64,000 nucleotides of DNA from Strongylocentrotus droebachiensis (Eukaryota > Echinodermata > Echinoidea > Camarodonta > Strongylocentrotidae): contig JAVYIG010001612.1 in NCBI GenBank assembly GCA_035222895.1, forward strand, positions 248,001 to 312,000. Direction: 5' to 3'. Positions 1 through 13,300 of this stretch are shown piece after piece. How positions within the stretch are numbered: the stretch's first letter is position 1; each line of letters opens with the position of its first letter. The notes under the pieces were generated by a model that was given only the letters and a program-made list of their open reading frames with translations, searched no databases and was not told the DNA's origin. The position numbers were made by a program, and so were the translations under genes.

Positions 1-56
1 GTTTTTCCTAGATACAGTTTTAACTTGATTGTTCTCCTTTATCTCAAAGAACAATA

Positions 57-546
57 TTTATTTCAATGTGGAAAGTAAAAACAACAACAAATCTCCAACT
101 ACAAACTTCCTTCAAGCACAAGATCTTAGAAATAAATGATTATTCTAAACTTGGTGCACTAAGAGGGCCAAAACATATCAAAATACATGTATTTTTCTGC
201 TCTTATTTTCTTGAAATACTCAAGAAGCAACAATATTTCCAAATATACATGTACCATGTCAGAGGTACGAGGGTAGATTTTAAGTTTTTGTTAACCGTTC
301 AATTTACACAATTTTCCATAGCACAGCCTTGACTTTAGATCTTTTCCCACCAAGATCACAGGCAGAAGTCAATTACCAAACGCTCTAACACAGAGAGATC
401 TATGGCTCAGAATTATTTTAAGATATTGGTCTCTGAATGTTTCCTAGATAATTGAGTTGTGGTAGCAAGTTCACGGCAAATGTGCAGAACATCGGTTAGT
501 TCTGGAATTAGCTTCATCCTCATTATAATTTGTGTTATAGCCACTC
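57..546 (-). other. Possible terminal coding exon plus 3' UTR of an unknown gene
   Basis: A good acceptor (pyrimidine run then TTTTAG) just above position 546 opens a 43-residue minus-strand frame ending in TAA at 413-415. The peptide begins VAITQIIMRMKL and ends SETNILK; it looks helical. A minus-strand AATAAA lies at 57-62, about 350 bases further on, as in a 3' UTR. It does not resemble the SIDT C-terminus. I do not recognise it, and it may be a chance frame. The rest of 1-1177 shows nothing else I can name. Confidence 0.2.
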
Positions 547-1177
547 CTAAAAGAGGATATTTAAAGTAACCCCCCAACAAATATATTATTCAGTATGGTA
601 GGGTTTAATGTCGTTATACTATATTCCACAAATGAACTTCAAATAATACTTCTACAAAGATATATTGCAAGACAAAAGTTTAAGTGTTTAAAAAACTCTA
701 AATCAAATGGAATTGTGAATAGACTGCTGGCAACACCCCTACGCGCCTGCACATAGATAATACCTGCATGTCCATCTTTGATTCTGTGCGTGTGTGTTGT
801 TTTTAATAAATACCGGTAGTTTCTTCATACTCCTTAATATCCATTAGCCCACAGAAAGCCGTGTAAAAAATGTTGATATTGATATTCTAAATTCTTTCTA
901 CATATACACTAATTATCTTTCAGGTCATTACAACACTTTAAAATGTATTTTTTAAGAATATGAACATCAGTAGGCTTATATTGGCTTTGAAATTATATGA
1001 AAGAAATCGAGATGAACATTCTCTCAGAAGGTGTTTCGTATTAACTCTTTACAACACATGCCACACATTATTAATCCCCCTGTGCCATATTGTGTTTATC
1101 GTGGGATAGATACATGTATACCAAAGGCTTTAAGATTATTTCACTTGTTTCCACTGCAAGATAAATTTAAACCAGTG

Positions 1178-1716
1178 TTAAAGGGAAAGTCCACCCCTCA
1201 AAATAAGTTTGTTTCGATAGAGGCAGAATAATAAGAAAATCAGGTGAGTGAAAGTTTGAGCAAATTCTGAATGAAAATAAGAAAGTTATGAATTATTGAA
1301 GTTGTGATCAATCAAATACAAATTGGCAACTCTGTGACTTATTATACGAGCTCTCCTTCATTTGCTTTGTGCATAATATTCCATAAAATCATGTTTTCTT
1401 TGTTATTGATGACGGAATATATATTTGTTCCTTGCAGGGGGAGTATAGAAACATATTTGCAATTATTATATTTAGGGTGCATGTATGGTTGAAATTTTTC
1501 TTGAGGGAAAATGAACATTTTAGTACTAAGCAAATGGAAGTTGAGCTCGCATTTTACGTCATAGAGTTGCCAATTTGTGTTTGATTGATCACAACTTAAA
1601 AAATCCTAACTTCCTTATTTTTAATCGGAATTTGCTCAAACTTTCACTGACTTGTTTCTCTCATTTTTCTACTCCTATTAAAACTAACTTAATTTCAGGG
1701 TGGACTTCCCCTTTAA
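1178..1716. mobile_element. TTAA-bounded inverted-repeat element A (piggyBac-like MITE)
   Basis: TTAA at 1178-1181 and at 1713-1716 flank ends that start AGGGAAAGTCCACCC and, read from the other side, AGGGGAAGTCCACCC. The inverted arms continue for about 190 bases on each side, for example the pair around 1310-1330 and 1565-1595 with 'caaattggcaactct'-type sequence. There is no transposase, so it is non-autonomous. TTAA duplication points to the piggyBac superfamily. Confidence 0.75.
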
Positions 1717-3698
1717 AAGGGCGAGGGTTAATTGTTGTTGAGCTTATCGAGACCAGACATGGGCCATTTCGCAAAGAAATTGTGTTGCACAAAGCATACC
1801 TTCCGTAATTTGGTGCCTGTTGTTTTGTGCACAATTTCACTTGCTGCAAACAAGACACAGTGCAGAGAGACAAAGAAAGCAACCAAAGTGTTAATGAATT
1901 CAATGTCCACATGAGTTATTTTCTGTCATGTGCAAGTACTGCAGTTTCATGTTAACATTATGTTATCATAAACAAATGAAAGATTTCTTCCTTTTTCTTC
2001 CAACTTCTAGACATATTCACCCAATGCCTTTGACATCTACATTGTATTATATATTTGTAACAGATACATGTATCACATCGTGTAGCTCACAATACATCAC
2101 TATGTGTTTTAACACCTGCCACGTCTGCATGTAACAACTACACGTGCATGTCCGGGTGCCTTGCTTAACAGTTAAAACTCCTGCTAATTCCCAACCCTAC
2201 CCTCAAAATACATCTTCCGTTGGTTCCGTTCTGAATTCCTCATAGAAGTACAGCATCTTAAATCTTTAAGATATTATCAACATCTTGCCTGAGTGATTAG
2301 ATCAAACTGGCGCACCTACACGGAAGTCACTGATGTATGATTTGATAATGGTGCTACCTTACGGGTAATGCCAAACACTGGCAAACATACACATCTGGGT
2401 AAAGCTTTCTTGTTCTGTTTTGTACGGATAAATTAGCATTTGCTTGTAATGTTATTCTGTTCCTCAATATAATGTTGGCATTTTTATCTGCTAGGCACTT
2501 GCTCTAAAACATGTCAATAACAAAAAAAAGTACCAATTCCTAATATATTTAACTCCAGTGACTACTGCTGTCATATCATATACTGCAAAAGCTTGTAAAA
2601 TCTTTTGAAACATTGAATAAAATATTCCATTTCAAAACTTGACATTCAAAAGTTACATGTACATTAAAATTTGATATGTTATTAAATTCTTTAAATGTAC
2701 ATGCACTGAATGACTACTTTGTGTTTATGAATTTCACTGTTAAGATTAGGAATTGATAACAATCAATGAGTTACAGGTTTACAGCGATGTTCACCCCACT
2801 TTTCCTGACCAAAAGAAAAAGTAGAATAGTCTTTGGAAACCCTTTCATACAGTTATGTAATTGCACTGTCATATTGTTGTGCAAACTGAGCTCACTATCG
2901 GTCTTACTAATAATCCATATCGACTTTTAGTATTTAAATAGATGAAAACCAGGAAGGAAATCTGTAAAACTCAGTCCAAAAGGGATATCACTGAAGAGAT
3001 AAACCAGAAATACAGTAAGAGCAGGACTTGGCAAAAGAACCTGACCTCTAGCTATGGCCAAATCTGAGATTTCCATCGCATTAAAATCAGTGAGCAAATA
3101 CAGATGGGATTATGTGTTTGAATATAATTCTCAAAAAGACTCAAATTTAAGCTGTACATCTCGGGAGTTGAAATGTAGTGGCAAAATAAAAAAAAAATGT
3201 GTCTGGAATGATGAAAAGGGCAAATATAAAGTCTGTGATGTCGATGAATCAAAAATTGAAATTTGCCAGGCTGATTGGCAGTGTTTGGTAATATTACTTG
3301 ATCGAGGTAGCAGAAGTAATGCTCTGCTCCTTGTTCTAGTGATATGCTTCTATACGACAACGCCATGAAAATAGCTGAGACGTTTGGACCAAACAGCTTC
3401 TTTTTAAATACCGTAGGCCATTTTTGAAATGTAATCAAGGTAATGCATAAATCTTTGTTAAGTGCCTTGTTACAAATGATTTCATTCCCCTGTTACAAAT
3501 AGTTGTATTTCAATAGTCAGAATGTGAATTGCATACATTCAGTGTTGTTAGGTAGTACAAGCCATAATGTTGGTCCTACCCAGCAACAACTTGGATTCTA
3601 ACTATTGGTATTCGTAATAGGTGCATGAAATTATTTGTAACATGGCACTCAACTAAGATTAATGCATTACAATTGATAACATTACGAAAATGGTATAT
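1717..3698. other. Unannotated stretch
   Basis: No gene could be supported. Open frames on both strands at 3052-3438 overlap each other, have no splice or family support and look like chance. A neat acceptor-like sequence on the minus strand near 2811 precedes only a 30-base candidate exon, which I did not call. Confidence 0.5.
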
Positions 3699-3914
3699 TC
3701 ACTATGAACATGACAGACAAAGAAAACGGACAAAATATACAGTTCCTCAGATAGACAAAGGAACATCCCTTCACTGCTATTATGTAAAAAGGTGAATATG
3801 CATGTGACACCTGTTCTATACATTTTTACATAATAGCAGTGAAGGGATGTTCCTTTGTCTACCTGAGGAACTGTATATTTTGTCCGCTTTCTTTGTCAGT
3901 CATGTTCATAGTGA
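3699..3914. repeat. Near-perfect foldback (inverted repeat with short loop)
   Basis: The sequence from 3699 to about 3790 is repeated as its reverse complement from about 3823 to 3914, with a loop of roughly 32 bases. Only a few mismatches are visible. It would form a hairpin with arms of about 92 bases. It lies immediately left of TTAA element B. Confidence 0.85.
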
Positions 3915-3944
3915 TTGCATTGGCGTGGCCAGTTATCTGTACTA

Positions 3945-4685
3945 TTAAAGGAAACCTAAACCCAAAGAATAAGTGTAGGTATTCTGACAAATGAGATGTA
4001 TTCCAGCCCTTTGATGTACAATATTCCTTACGAAAATGTACAAGATGTATATAAATGAAGATATTCCTGGCATGATGTGATGCCTTTCAGCATGACATGG
4101 GCGCAGCCATTTTCTTGAAAATGTGACGTACCTGTTGAATTTGTACATGTATCATGCACCAAGCTTTAGTTGGAAAGAAAGTTTAAATCAATAACGAAAC
4201 CTTTACTTTTCAATACAAAAAAATAATAACTGAGATGATAGAAATTATATTAGGTGAACAAATAATAATAGGGGCACAACTGTAACAAAATTCATTTATA
4301 AATACTACACTATAGTAGTTGACAAATCTATTTCATTGATGAGAAACCTTCAAACCAGAAGAGCACCAACTTATTTATGCAATTTGCGTTCTGGCAATTA
4401 TAGTACAAAGGATAAGAGCAGGTGAATGAAATGCTTCATCACCACACACGTCTGGGAAAGAAACATCCATGAATTTGAATACATTTACTTGATAAACGAC
4501 TTCGCATAGTACGTCACATTATCAAGAAAATGGCGATGCCCATGTCGTGCTGAGAAACTGAAATTTATTTTTGCTTTATACCTCTCTCATACACTTTGGT
4601 GGGGAATCTTGTAGATTTATGGGCAAGAATATAATAAATCTCTCAGAATAAGTGAAGTAATTATTTGGAGTTCGGTTTCCTTTAA
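3945..4685. mobile_element. TTAA-bounded inverted-repeat element B (piggyBac-like MITE)
   Basis: TTAA at 3945-3948 and 4682-4685 border termini AGGAAACC on both sides. The inverted arms run for almost 200 bases: the segment with 'catgacatgggcg' and 'aatgtgacgtac' near 4090-4132 reappears reversed near 4505-4548. No coding capacity was seen. Confidence 0.75.
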
Positions 4686-4858
4686 TCAACTGCATCTTTA
4701 AAAGAAAAACACATGCATGCTGTTTAGAAAGTGAATTAGAACAGGAAAAAGGCATAATTCAAGCCATAAAATGTAACAAAGTGGTTCCTTACAATTAACA
4801 ACAATATCCTGCTGTTTCTGCTCCATGCTCTAATATATACATGTATGTGTTCATATTG

Positions 4859-4974
4859 TCAGCCGTAGTTGAGAAGGAGCAGAGAAACATGTTCCTTTGG
4901 AAAGGCATGCTGGATATGTTTGATGAAAGTTTTTCCTCCTTGCCTTGCTTTCAACGGATGGCTACTGTACATCT
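4859..4974 (-). other. Weak candidate exon
   Basis: On the minus strand an ATTTTCAG acceptor at 4975 opens a 37-residue frame starting MYSSHPLKARQ and ending NYG-stop. A second small minus-strand frame (MEQKQQD...) ending at a GTAAGG donor lies at about 4793-4830. Neither has a recognised family. They lie just outside the left end of the giant transposon and could be host exons or chance. Confidence 0.15.
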
Positions 4975-5052
4975 CTGAAAATAATCTTCTGATATTAACA
5001 AACTTACAACACATTTAATATTTCATGCCGTCAGTCCTCTGGTTGCTTACTA

Positions 5053-5203
5053 CCCTTACAGAAAAATTGGTAAGCGAGTTGCTAGCTTGTGATAAGCGAG
5101 CACAGCAGCTAGCGGCTAGCCAGCGACTAGCTTGCAACTAGCAAAATATGTAAATTAGGGAAAGATTTCATCCAATTAAAAATCAAGAACTTGTGACCGC
5201 AAG
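5053..5203. repeat. Left terminus and subterminal region of the giant transposon
   Basis: The terminus CCCTTACAGAAA is followed by repeated words AAGCGAG, GCTAGC and CTAGCTTG up to about 5155, and again after 5200. The right end (22178-22319) holds the same kinds of words (AAGCGAG three times, many CTAGCTAG), supporting a paired structure. Confidence 0.75.
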
Positions 5204-5878
5204 CTAGTAAGCGTGTAGGCTAGCAACCCAGCACCCCCTGCAAGCATGCAGGCTAGCAAACCTGCAGCCCTGCAAGGGTGCTGGCAAGCATTCCTGCTAG
5301 GTTGCAAGCAGCCCTGCAAGGGTGCAGGCCAGCATTCCTGCTAGGTTGCAAGCAGCCCTGCAAGCCTGTAAGGGTGCAGGCCAGCATTCCTGCTAGGTTG
5401 CAAGCAGCCCTGCAAGCCTGTAAGGGTGCAGGCCAGCATCCCTGCTAGGTTGCAAGCAGCCCTGCAAGCCTGTAAGGGTGCAGGCCAGCATCCCTGCTAG
5501 GTTGCAAGCAGCCCTGCAAGCCTGTAAGGGTACAGGCCAGCATCCCTGCTAGGTTGCAAGCAGCCCTGCAAGGGTGCAGGCCAGCATCCCTGCTAGGTTG
5601 CAAGCAGCCCTGCAAGCCTGTAAGGGTGCAGGCCAGCATTCCTGCTAGGTTGCAAGCAGCCCTGCAAGCATGTAAGGGTGCAGGCCAGCATTCCTGCTAG
5701 GTTGCAAGCAGCCCTGCAAGGGTGCAGACCAGCATTCCCGCTAGGTTGCAAGCAGCCCTGCAAGCCTGTAAGGGTGCAGGCCAGCATTCCCGCTAGGTTG
5801 CAAGCAGCCCTGCAAGGGTGCAGGCCAGCATTCCTGCTAGGTTGCAAGCAGCCCTGCAAGGGTGCAGGCCAGCAGTCG
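5204..5878. repeat. Left subterminal tandem array (44- and ~53-bp units)
   Basis: About a dozen units share the core 'cctgctaggttgcaagca' followed by 'gccctgcaag'. A shorter unit of about 44 bases and a longer one with an extra 'cctgtaag' segment alternate. Units are nearly identical, so the array expanded recently. Long open frames here (translating as AGMLACTL..., QAALQG...) come from the repeat and are not genes. The array sits where CACTA elements carry the binding sites of their accessory DNA-binding protein. Confidence 0.85.
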
Positions 5879-7242
5879 GGTGTAGAAAAGAAAGATAATT
5901 AAGGGATCAATAGTATATAATGTCCATGCATAAATCAAATTTGCTTCGATAAATACCAATAAATACAATGTGACCAGTTATATTCAAAATAACGTGTAAA
6001 GTTATATTTTTCTTTTTCATCTTACAGTTACTCAACATGAAAAGGCAGTTTATCAGAACTAATGAACATGTTACATGTACAGGCAAACACGCTTTTCATT
6101 TTAAAAAAATGTTCTCGTCACATCCTTGTGTCGATGCATTGCAAAGGATTACATATGTTGCTGAAAATATCACTGTATTTAGGCTAGTATATGTACATGT
6201 TTATAAATATTATCTTGCATATATTTATTGCTTGCCAAAATTTACTACATCACAATGTTGTGAATGTGTGTAGCACAGATTTTAGTCAGGAAAAACTTTT
6301 CTGACAAAGACAAAACTATGTCTGCCTGAATCATAATGGCAGATGCAGTAAATTTTAAAAATTATATGTAGTACATGACATGGTTTGAAAAATGGTGTAT
6401 TTCAACAATAAGTCCTCAACAAATTTTGATTTTGTGCTTATTTTTTTCAAGTCGAGTTGCTCTTTCCAAAAATGCAAATGTCAGTAATATAGCCACTTTG
6501 CTCAGCCTTTTTTGGTTACCTCATATAATATGGCACAGATTTTTTTAGCACACACTAAAAATCACACACTTGAATGGAGCAGACAACTAAAGCTTCTGAA
6601 TTGTAGTATAATATTACTGTAATAATGTACATGTATATGATAATTTAACATCTAGAGGTTAAACTAACTTCTGCTTCCGATGACAAAGAAAAAAACTATT
6701 TTTACACTAAACCCGTATGAAACAAATCTATTCCTTCATCAAAAGTACTGAGCAAATGAGCGAGGAGCTCGCAATTGCAGATGCCGATGTGCCAGGCTTA
6801 TGGTTGTTGAGATGGTAGTAAGAAAAGTGGTATTTGGCAGTTTTAACCTTTTATTTATTTACAACATGCTATAATTTTTGAAAATTGGAGTGGACTAGGC
6901 CTTTAATTTCTCTGCTTCTTTCAAAACCAACTTGTTATCCGGGCAGATCAAATGTTATAATCAACAACGATTGTAAATATCTTTGATTTGAAGCAATAAC
7001 AAAACTTTAAAAAAAAACTTTAAAAAAAAATTGTTATCCAGGTTCTTTATCGATTTTTTAGAAAAAAATGTTTAATGAATTTAAAAAAATGTATTTTGTT
7101 TGTTTAAAGGTACTTACTATGTATATCCCATTTACAGGCCAAAAAATGAAAAGATTAAATTCCAAGGGCATTTGAAAGACAATACTAATTTAGAACTTCC
7201 CTTAAAACGAGTGGGCTTGAAAATGGCTTTTAGGGGGTTATT
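5879..7242. other. Transposon interior, no gene recognised
   Basis: This lies between the left array and the BEN gene stop codon. A plus-strand frame at 6037-6273 follows an acceptor-like TCTTACAG, but its peptide has no recognisable family and low-complexity ends; I did not call it. The stretch would contain the BEN-gene 3' UTR. Confidence 0.5.
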
Positions 7243-7367
7243 TTATTTATTTTTATTTTTTAGAGCCCTACGTGCGGACGCGCACTTTGAATTAATTTTT
7301 GTATTAAAATCCTTTGGGGAAAGGCACGCCGCCCCGGTTGATGTCCTAAACTTCATCAGGATGCATT
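7243..7367 (-). CDS. BEN gene exon 9 (terminal)
   Basis: A strong acceptor (long pyrimidine run, TTTTTCAG) precedes residues 401-441, which end the BEN domain (FNTKINSKC...ARRALKNK). The stop TAA at 7243-7245 overlaps AATAAA-like sequence, so the polyadenylation signal may sit on the stop codon. Confidence 0.8.
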
Positions 7368-10300
7368 CTGAAAAAGGAAAGAAAAATAAAGACAAAATTG
7401 TTAACTTGCATTAACTTTAATACATGTACAGTGGAAACTCAATATAAAGAGATCTGATATAACAATATTCCTGATATAACAAAGCACTCCTTGTCCCAGC
7501 TCTTAACATTCTATTGTGTTTTAAACCTGATATAATTAGATTCCTGCTATAACAAGGTAATTTGGATAGTCTCAAAGACTACAATGTAAACCACATCATC
7601 AAGGAATCTGGTTTAAAGGGCAGGTTTAGACTGGGTTTAAACCACACTTAGACTGAGGTTTAAGTTAAACCGACGTTCAGAATTTGGGCCTTGGTCTTTA
7701 ATACCCAAATCTATAAGTTCCAGTATATGGTAACACACACACAGACAAATAATTTTGCTTTAAAATTCATTGTCTTGTGGAAAAATTTGATGACAGTTAC
7801 GAGTACCCACAAGAATATTACTTGTCCCAGGGATTTTGTTACGATGAGAAAATACTCTGAAACACGTACCTAAAGTTTTAAAATGCCAATCACACAAAAA
7901 ATTGATTTAAAGGGCACGTGTGTCATGTTGGACATTAACCAATAAAACAATGCTTGTTACCCTTTATCTCCACCAAGAGCTCCGGATCCAGTGGCACAGT
8001 TTCCTCCTCCGAACTCTTGTTCGGCGCCACCCTCAGCCCGCAGGCTTTCCCTTTGGCCAAGGTCTCCTGGCCGAAGACGACCTCCAGGAGACTCACTAGG
8101 AGAGTCTCCTTCGTCTGGCCTTTGCGAAAGGCCTGCCGCTTCAACCCATCCCTTAGGATGGGTTTCCCCCCAGGGTAAAGGGGCACCAAGGTCTGATGTG
8201 GAAAAAGATAAAGAGAATGAAGTTCTATTGTCAACTGGCACATGCAAAACCAACCAACACATTTTACCCTAAACCCACTGGCGCTTATTAAGCCTACATG
8301 TACATGGTTTCATGACTTTTGCGTTGGAATCTCGGGCACATTTTCAGACTTAATATAAGGCACACAGGGAAGTGGTTCCCAAATTAGGCAACATTTTGTA
8401 TATGCATGCTGGTCTGAAAATCTTAAATTTGCATTACAATTTAAATTAATCTTGATACTGCATGTAAATTCTTTTTCAAGCACCATTATTGCTGAGGATG
8501 TTACAATGGGTATCTATGCAAAAAAATCACAGAGCTTTACGGCGTGATTCATAGGCAAGAATATAATTCCTTGCATAAATTGAAAACTATTTCGTAAAAT
8601 ACATGTATGACTTTCCAATGTTGTAGCTTACATTACCCTCTATCTTTGTGTGAATTTTTGTGCTGAGACCCGAGGGAGGGGCCTAAAAAATCCCCCCCCC
8701 CCATGCTTTGAGATATACCCTAATAGGATTAGGATTAAAACATATTCAGATGAGCATTAAAACAAAAGATTCTTTCATAGCAATGTATAATTCATTCCTG
8801 CATTGAAGGTCTCAACAAAGTTGATGTATTACTGTATTAGCTATTTTGATAAATCTTTTCAACGTTCAGACAACTTCAAGACCCTTGGGCCACTGACACA
8901 TTTTTTGTTATGCCTGCTTCACTCTCTTTTATGCACGTTAAAAATATCCTAAGGCACGTTTCATTTCACTTGATTTTCCCCAATTTCCAGAACCTAATTT
9001 TTTCTGCAACACACATTTCCCTCAAAACCCAAACTTCAGATATCCCAAGTATAGCAGTCCAAGTTTTAAGAAAGGATCCTACCTCATCAGGGTACTCCAG
9101 GTGTGCATGAGAGCTCTGGGGAGAAAAACAAAATAAAAACAAGTGAAGTTCATAATAGTGTATTTCCTGCCTACTGTACATTTCATTGACAATATCAAAG
9201 CAAAAAATTCAAAGACCTTTGAACAAAAGAAACATGATACAGCGGAAACTAGGGCTGAGTCAAAACGTTTAGATGATGTTTAAGTGTAGAAGCTCAACTA
9301 AACAAAATTATTATCCCAAATGAATGAAAGTTTTCTGCATGACACAGAATATTAACAACAAAACCAAGGCCTACTGCCAAAAGAAAAAAAAAAATCTTAA
9401 TGAGCCATTGCTACCACAAACATGTTTAATACAGTAGTATAGAGTATACTTACAGGTGATGATCCCGATGCGGCAAAAAAAAGTTGCTTTGGCTTGGAAC
9501 TTGATCCCTGAAAAACAGTTTTTTTTTAAGGGAAGACAAATCAATACATATCTAAATAAATATAGCACCATGGATTTTGAAATAAATTAAAGTAACACAT
9601 GCAGCCTTTTCACACACAGCTAAAATTCATCGTATCTAGAGATGATTAGAATCACTCAACAGTTTTAAACATGTTTATAGACAAAATTTCCCAGTGTGAA
9701 CATCGTTTATACGATGTTGGGATAGATACAAAGTCGCGATCCATACGCCCCTAAAAGCAGGCTGCAGATACGAAGTTCGTATCTAGAGAGCTTGACATTT
9801 TGTGTGTGAAAGGAAATTTGTGTTTAAACGTGTTTAGACTGGATGGAGCGTGCGCTTTGATTGATATGACATGACCTTCAATGCGCAATGGCACTACTGC
9901 GCATTTTACGAGCAGTAGTTAATCACGAAACTATGAACGATCGCAACGAAATTTCTGTGTGTGAAAGGCTCGTGATTAGTTTAAACACGTTTCAAACACG
10001 TTTATACTAATCATGTTTATAGAATTTTAGCTGTGTGTGAAAAGGCTGATGGTCTCTTGCATAAAGCTAATCAGGAGTTTTGGTGATCAAAAATATTTTC
10101 ATTAAAATTATAATTATCATTATAATTAGGGTTATGTTAATATATTGTAATTGAAAACATTTGATAAAAATAAAAAAGTTCAATGTCACATTTAATTAAT
10201 GGCAGAATCTTAGTTTAGAAAGTGATGCAATGCAGTTCCAACAAAAGACAAATATGTGATTACATGTACAGCTGTATATAAAAAATGCTCTTTTTAATTT

Positions 10301-13300
10301 CTGGCAAGATTTTTTTCTTAATAATGGTAATCTGTGATAATCTTCCATGTATTAATATAACAGAAAATCAATATCTTTGAAGTCAATTTTCTTCCCACCC
10401 CCCCCCCCCCCGACCAGAACTTTATTGTAACTGTAATACAATTTTCGGGGGGGGGGGGGGGGGGGGAGGGGGGGTTAATATTAATCCTGATCAATAGATC
10501 AATAGCATACAGCAATAATGTCTGATGAAAACTAGATTTTAAGCAACAGAAAACAGGTTATGACAAACCCAAGACCACTTTAATTAAAGGTATGCCTACA
10601 CATGTACTTGCTAACTGTGTTGAATTGTGCAAAACTACAACAACGTTGGGTCACTTCTATATAGTTAACTTGGAGAAAATTTCCAAAATTGATAGTTGAC
10701 TAGTAATGAATGAAATTGAAAAAGGAGTTCTGGTTTTGAATATATCTCAATATTCATTTAATTTTTCACATTCCACCCTCTGAATGCAAGACGATAGCAG
10801 CATTTATCTTACTTACTGATACTGAGGCTTTTGGAGTTTGGACATTCAGAAACTGGGCGGTCAGAGTTGGGGGCGGAGGTGCGGTCAGCGTTGGGGCCAA
10901 AGGGGCGATCAGCATTGGGATCGGAGGGGTAGACGTGGTCGGAGCCAGAGGGGTGGTCAGGGTTGGGGCCGTAGAGGCGGTCAGCGTTGCTGTAGGTGGG
11001 TATATAGGGAGATGTTGAAGTGGCCTCTTCTCAACTCCTTTTTGTTCCTCATGTACCTTAAAAAAATGTTTTAAAAAATCCTGTCAAACTTGCTTAAGTC
11101 GAATCTACTGGAACCAATTAAAAAAAACAAATTTGACTTACATGACACAAAAAAAGAAGATACTATTAAAGAGAGGGGTCTCGTGAATACCTTTGGCTTA
11201 TGCAACATTTCTACTTATGCAAGGATGACTGAATTGTTGACTAGTATTTTATTCATATGATCATGATTTTTTTCAAAATATATTTCAGTACTCCAGATAT
11301 TTAAATGTGCAAAAACTTGGGTGGGAAGATCATTTACCCATGCGTGTCCTCAATTATGGAGCTCCCTTAAAAATTATGTAAAGCATTTCTGTTTGCTTCT
11401 TAATTAATTCTACATGTGCCTTGTTTACTCCACACAGTGGATTTGCCACAATGTACATACAAATTGTATTATTTAATATTACTATTATCATTATTATAAT
11501 ATGTTGGGCCCATAAATTTAGTCTGTGACATTCCAGGATTCTAATTCTATTATTCTCACTGAATTTGGATGTGTTAAATCAACAAAAAAAAAATCATTCT
11601 TTTCATTAAATTAAGACAAATGGACACAAATACCGTAACTTAATATATATATTACAATGGAATAGAAAACACAAACCTTACCTGATTGGACACAAATGAA
11701 GTTATCTCCTTCAGGAGCTTTATCTTCTTAGGTGTAATATCTGTGATAAAATCGGGGAAAAAAAAGAAGATAATTGATTGCCTGGACAAGGTTTAGATAC
11801 TGTACATGTTAAAAATGAACTACCGGGGGTACTGTTTTTTCATTATTCACTGGCATAATGAGCCAAATATGTTTGAAGGTCCAGCTGCTGACAAGCAAAA
11901 AACTTGATGCAAGTGAAAACATTGAAGAAATACAAACAATGATTTGAAGAAAGAAAAAGAAAACAATCAGTACGCCAGTGTCAGTGTTCTTTTTTTTTTA
12001 ATGTTTAAAAATAGAGACAATTGCAGTTTACCTTTGTAAGATACAGTGTAGGCAATGGAAAGAGTAATGTACATGTACGTTACTTACCCATTGTGAATGA
12101 CTGGTTTGACTGGTTTGACTGGTTTCCTGTGTTTGCTTTCAGCCGCTTGTTTTCTACTTCGAGTTCTGCTACTCGCCTCTTGAGAGTAGCATTCTCCCTT
12201 TTTAGAATGGAATGCTCATCCTCTTTCTGTGAAACAAAAACAATTACAGTTAACGTTGCATAACTTGTTCTTTAATAGGAAATTTAAATAACACATGTTT
12301 TGCACAGTTTGATTTTTTTTTTTAATAATTGATTTTACTTGGGGAAATTTCGCCTCATGTGACTTCTAGATATGCAAGGTTAACTGTATATATTATCTCA
12401 TCAGGATTAGTGTGAAATTTAAGATACATAACTGGACTAGTATTTATGAAACAGGTTTTAAAATATAAATAAATGAAAACTACATGAAAACAATCAAATG
12501 AATGAAATGCTTATTGATATCAATTAGACTCAAGGACAGTTGTTTAGAGAGAAAGTTTGGATAATTTTCAGCAATTATCCATCAAAACCAAGAAATTTTA
12601 GGAGGCTTCTTCCCTTTTGCCAATAAAAAAAGACCAGAATCCTTTGCAGTCAGATTGCAGAAATATAGAGATTATTATTTGGTTGAATCAGACATTGGTA
12701 TGATTTTATTTGAGTGACCATTGTGCCAAGGAAATTGAAGTTCAGCATTTTAAGTACAGTTCACGAACCTGTGCTGACAGCATCTGTCTGCACAGTTCCT
12801 TCTGGACCTGTGCAGCCGCCTCAACGGCTTGGACCTTCTGAGTCTTGGTGGCTTTGTTGGTGGCTTTGGTGGTGGCTGTGGTGGTGGCTGTGGTGGTGGC
12901 TGTGGTGGTGGCTTTGGTGGTGGCTTTGGTGGTGGCTTTGGTGGTGGCTGTGGTGGTGGCTGTGGTGGTGGTGGCTTTGGTGGTGGCAAATTCCACACTA
13001 CCATCCTCATGAATTGATACCATCTTCATTTCCGTGATCAATTCTTCTTTGTTTTCTACACAAAAACACAAAAAGAAAATCATATTGTAACCGGCTGTAC
13101 TTACTGAAGCGCTTAGAGACTTCGGTGGCAAGCGCTTTATAAGTAACGTTTTTATTATTATTTATTATTATTAATATTAAGTGACTTGACTTCACTCGGC
13201 CCTAACACAATATAATCCAAGTTGCTGCGACCGTGCATGCACCCTGACCTGAAACCTTGATCATAATTTGCCCATTTGAAGCGTAGGTGCTTTTTTATTT

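Noticed and set aside
3054-3368. Plus-strand frame MAKSEISIALKS... as a small gene
   Set aside because: No family resemblance, an overlapping longer frame on the other strand, and no splice or promoter support.
5445-5902. Open frames over the left subterminal array (AGMLACTL..., QAALQG...)
   Set aside because: They follow the tandem repeat units, occur on both strands and lack any non-repeat sequence.
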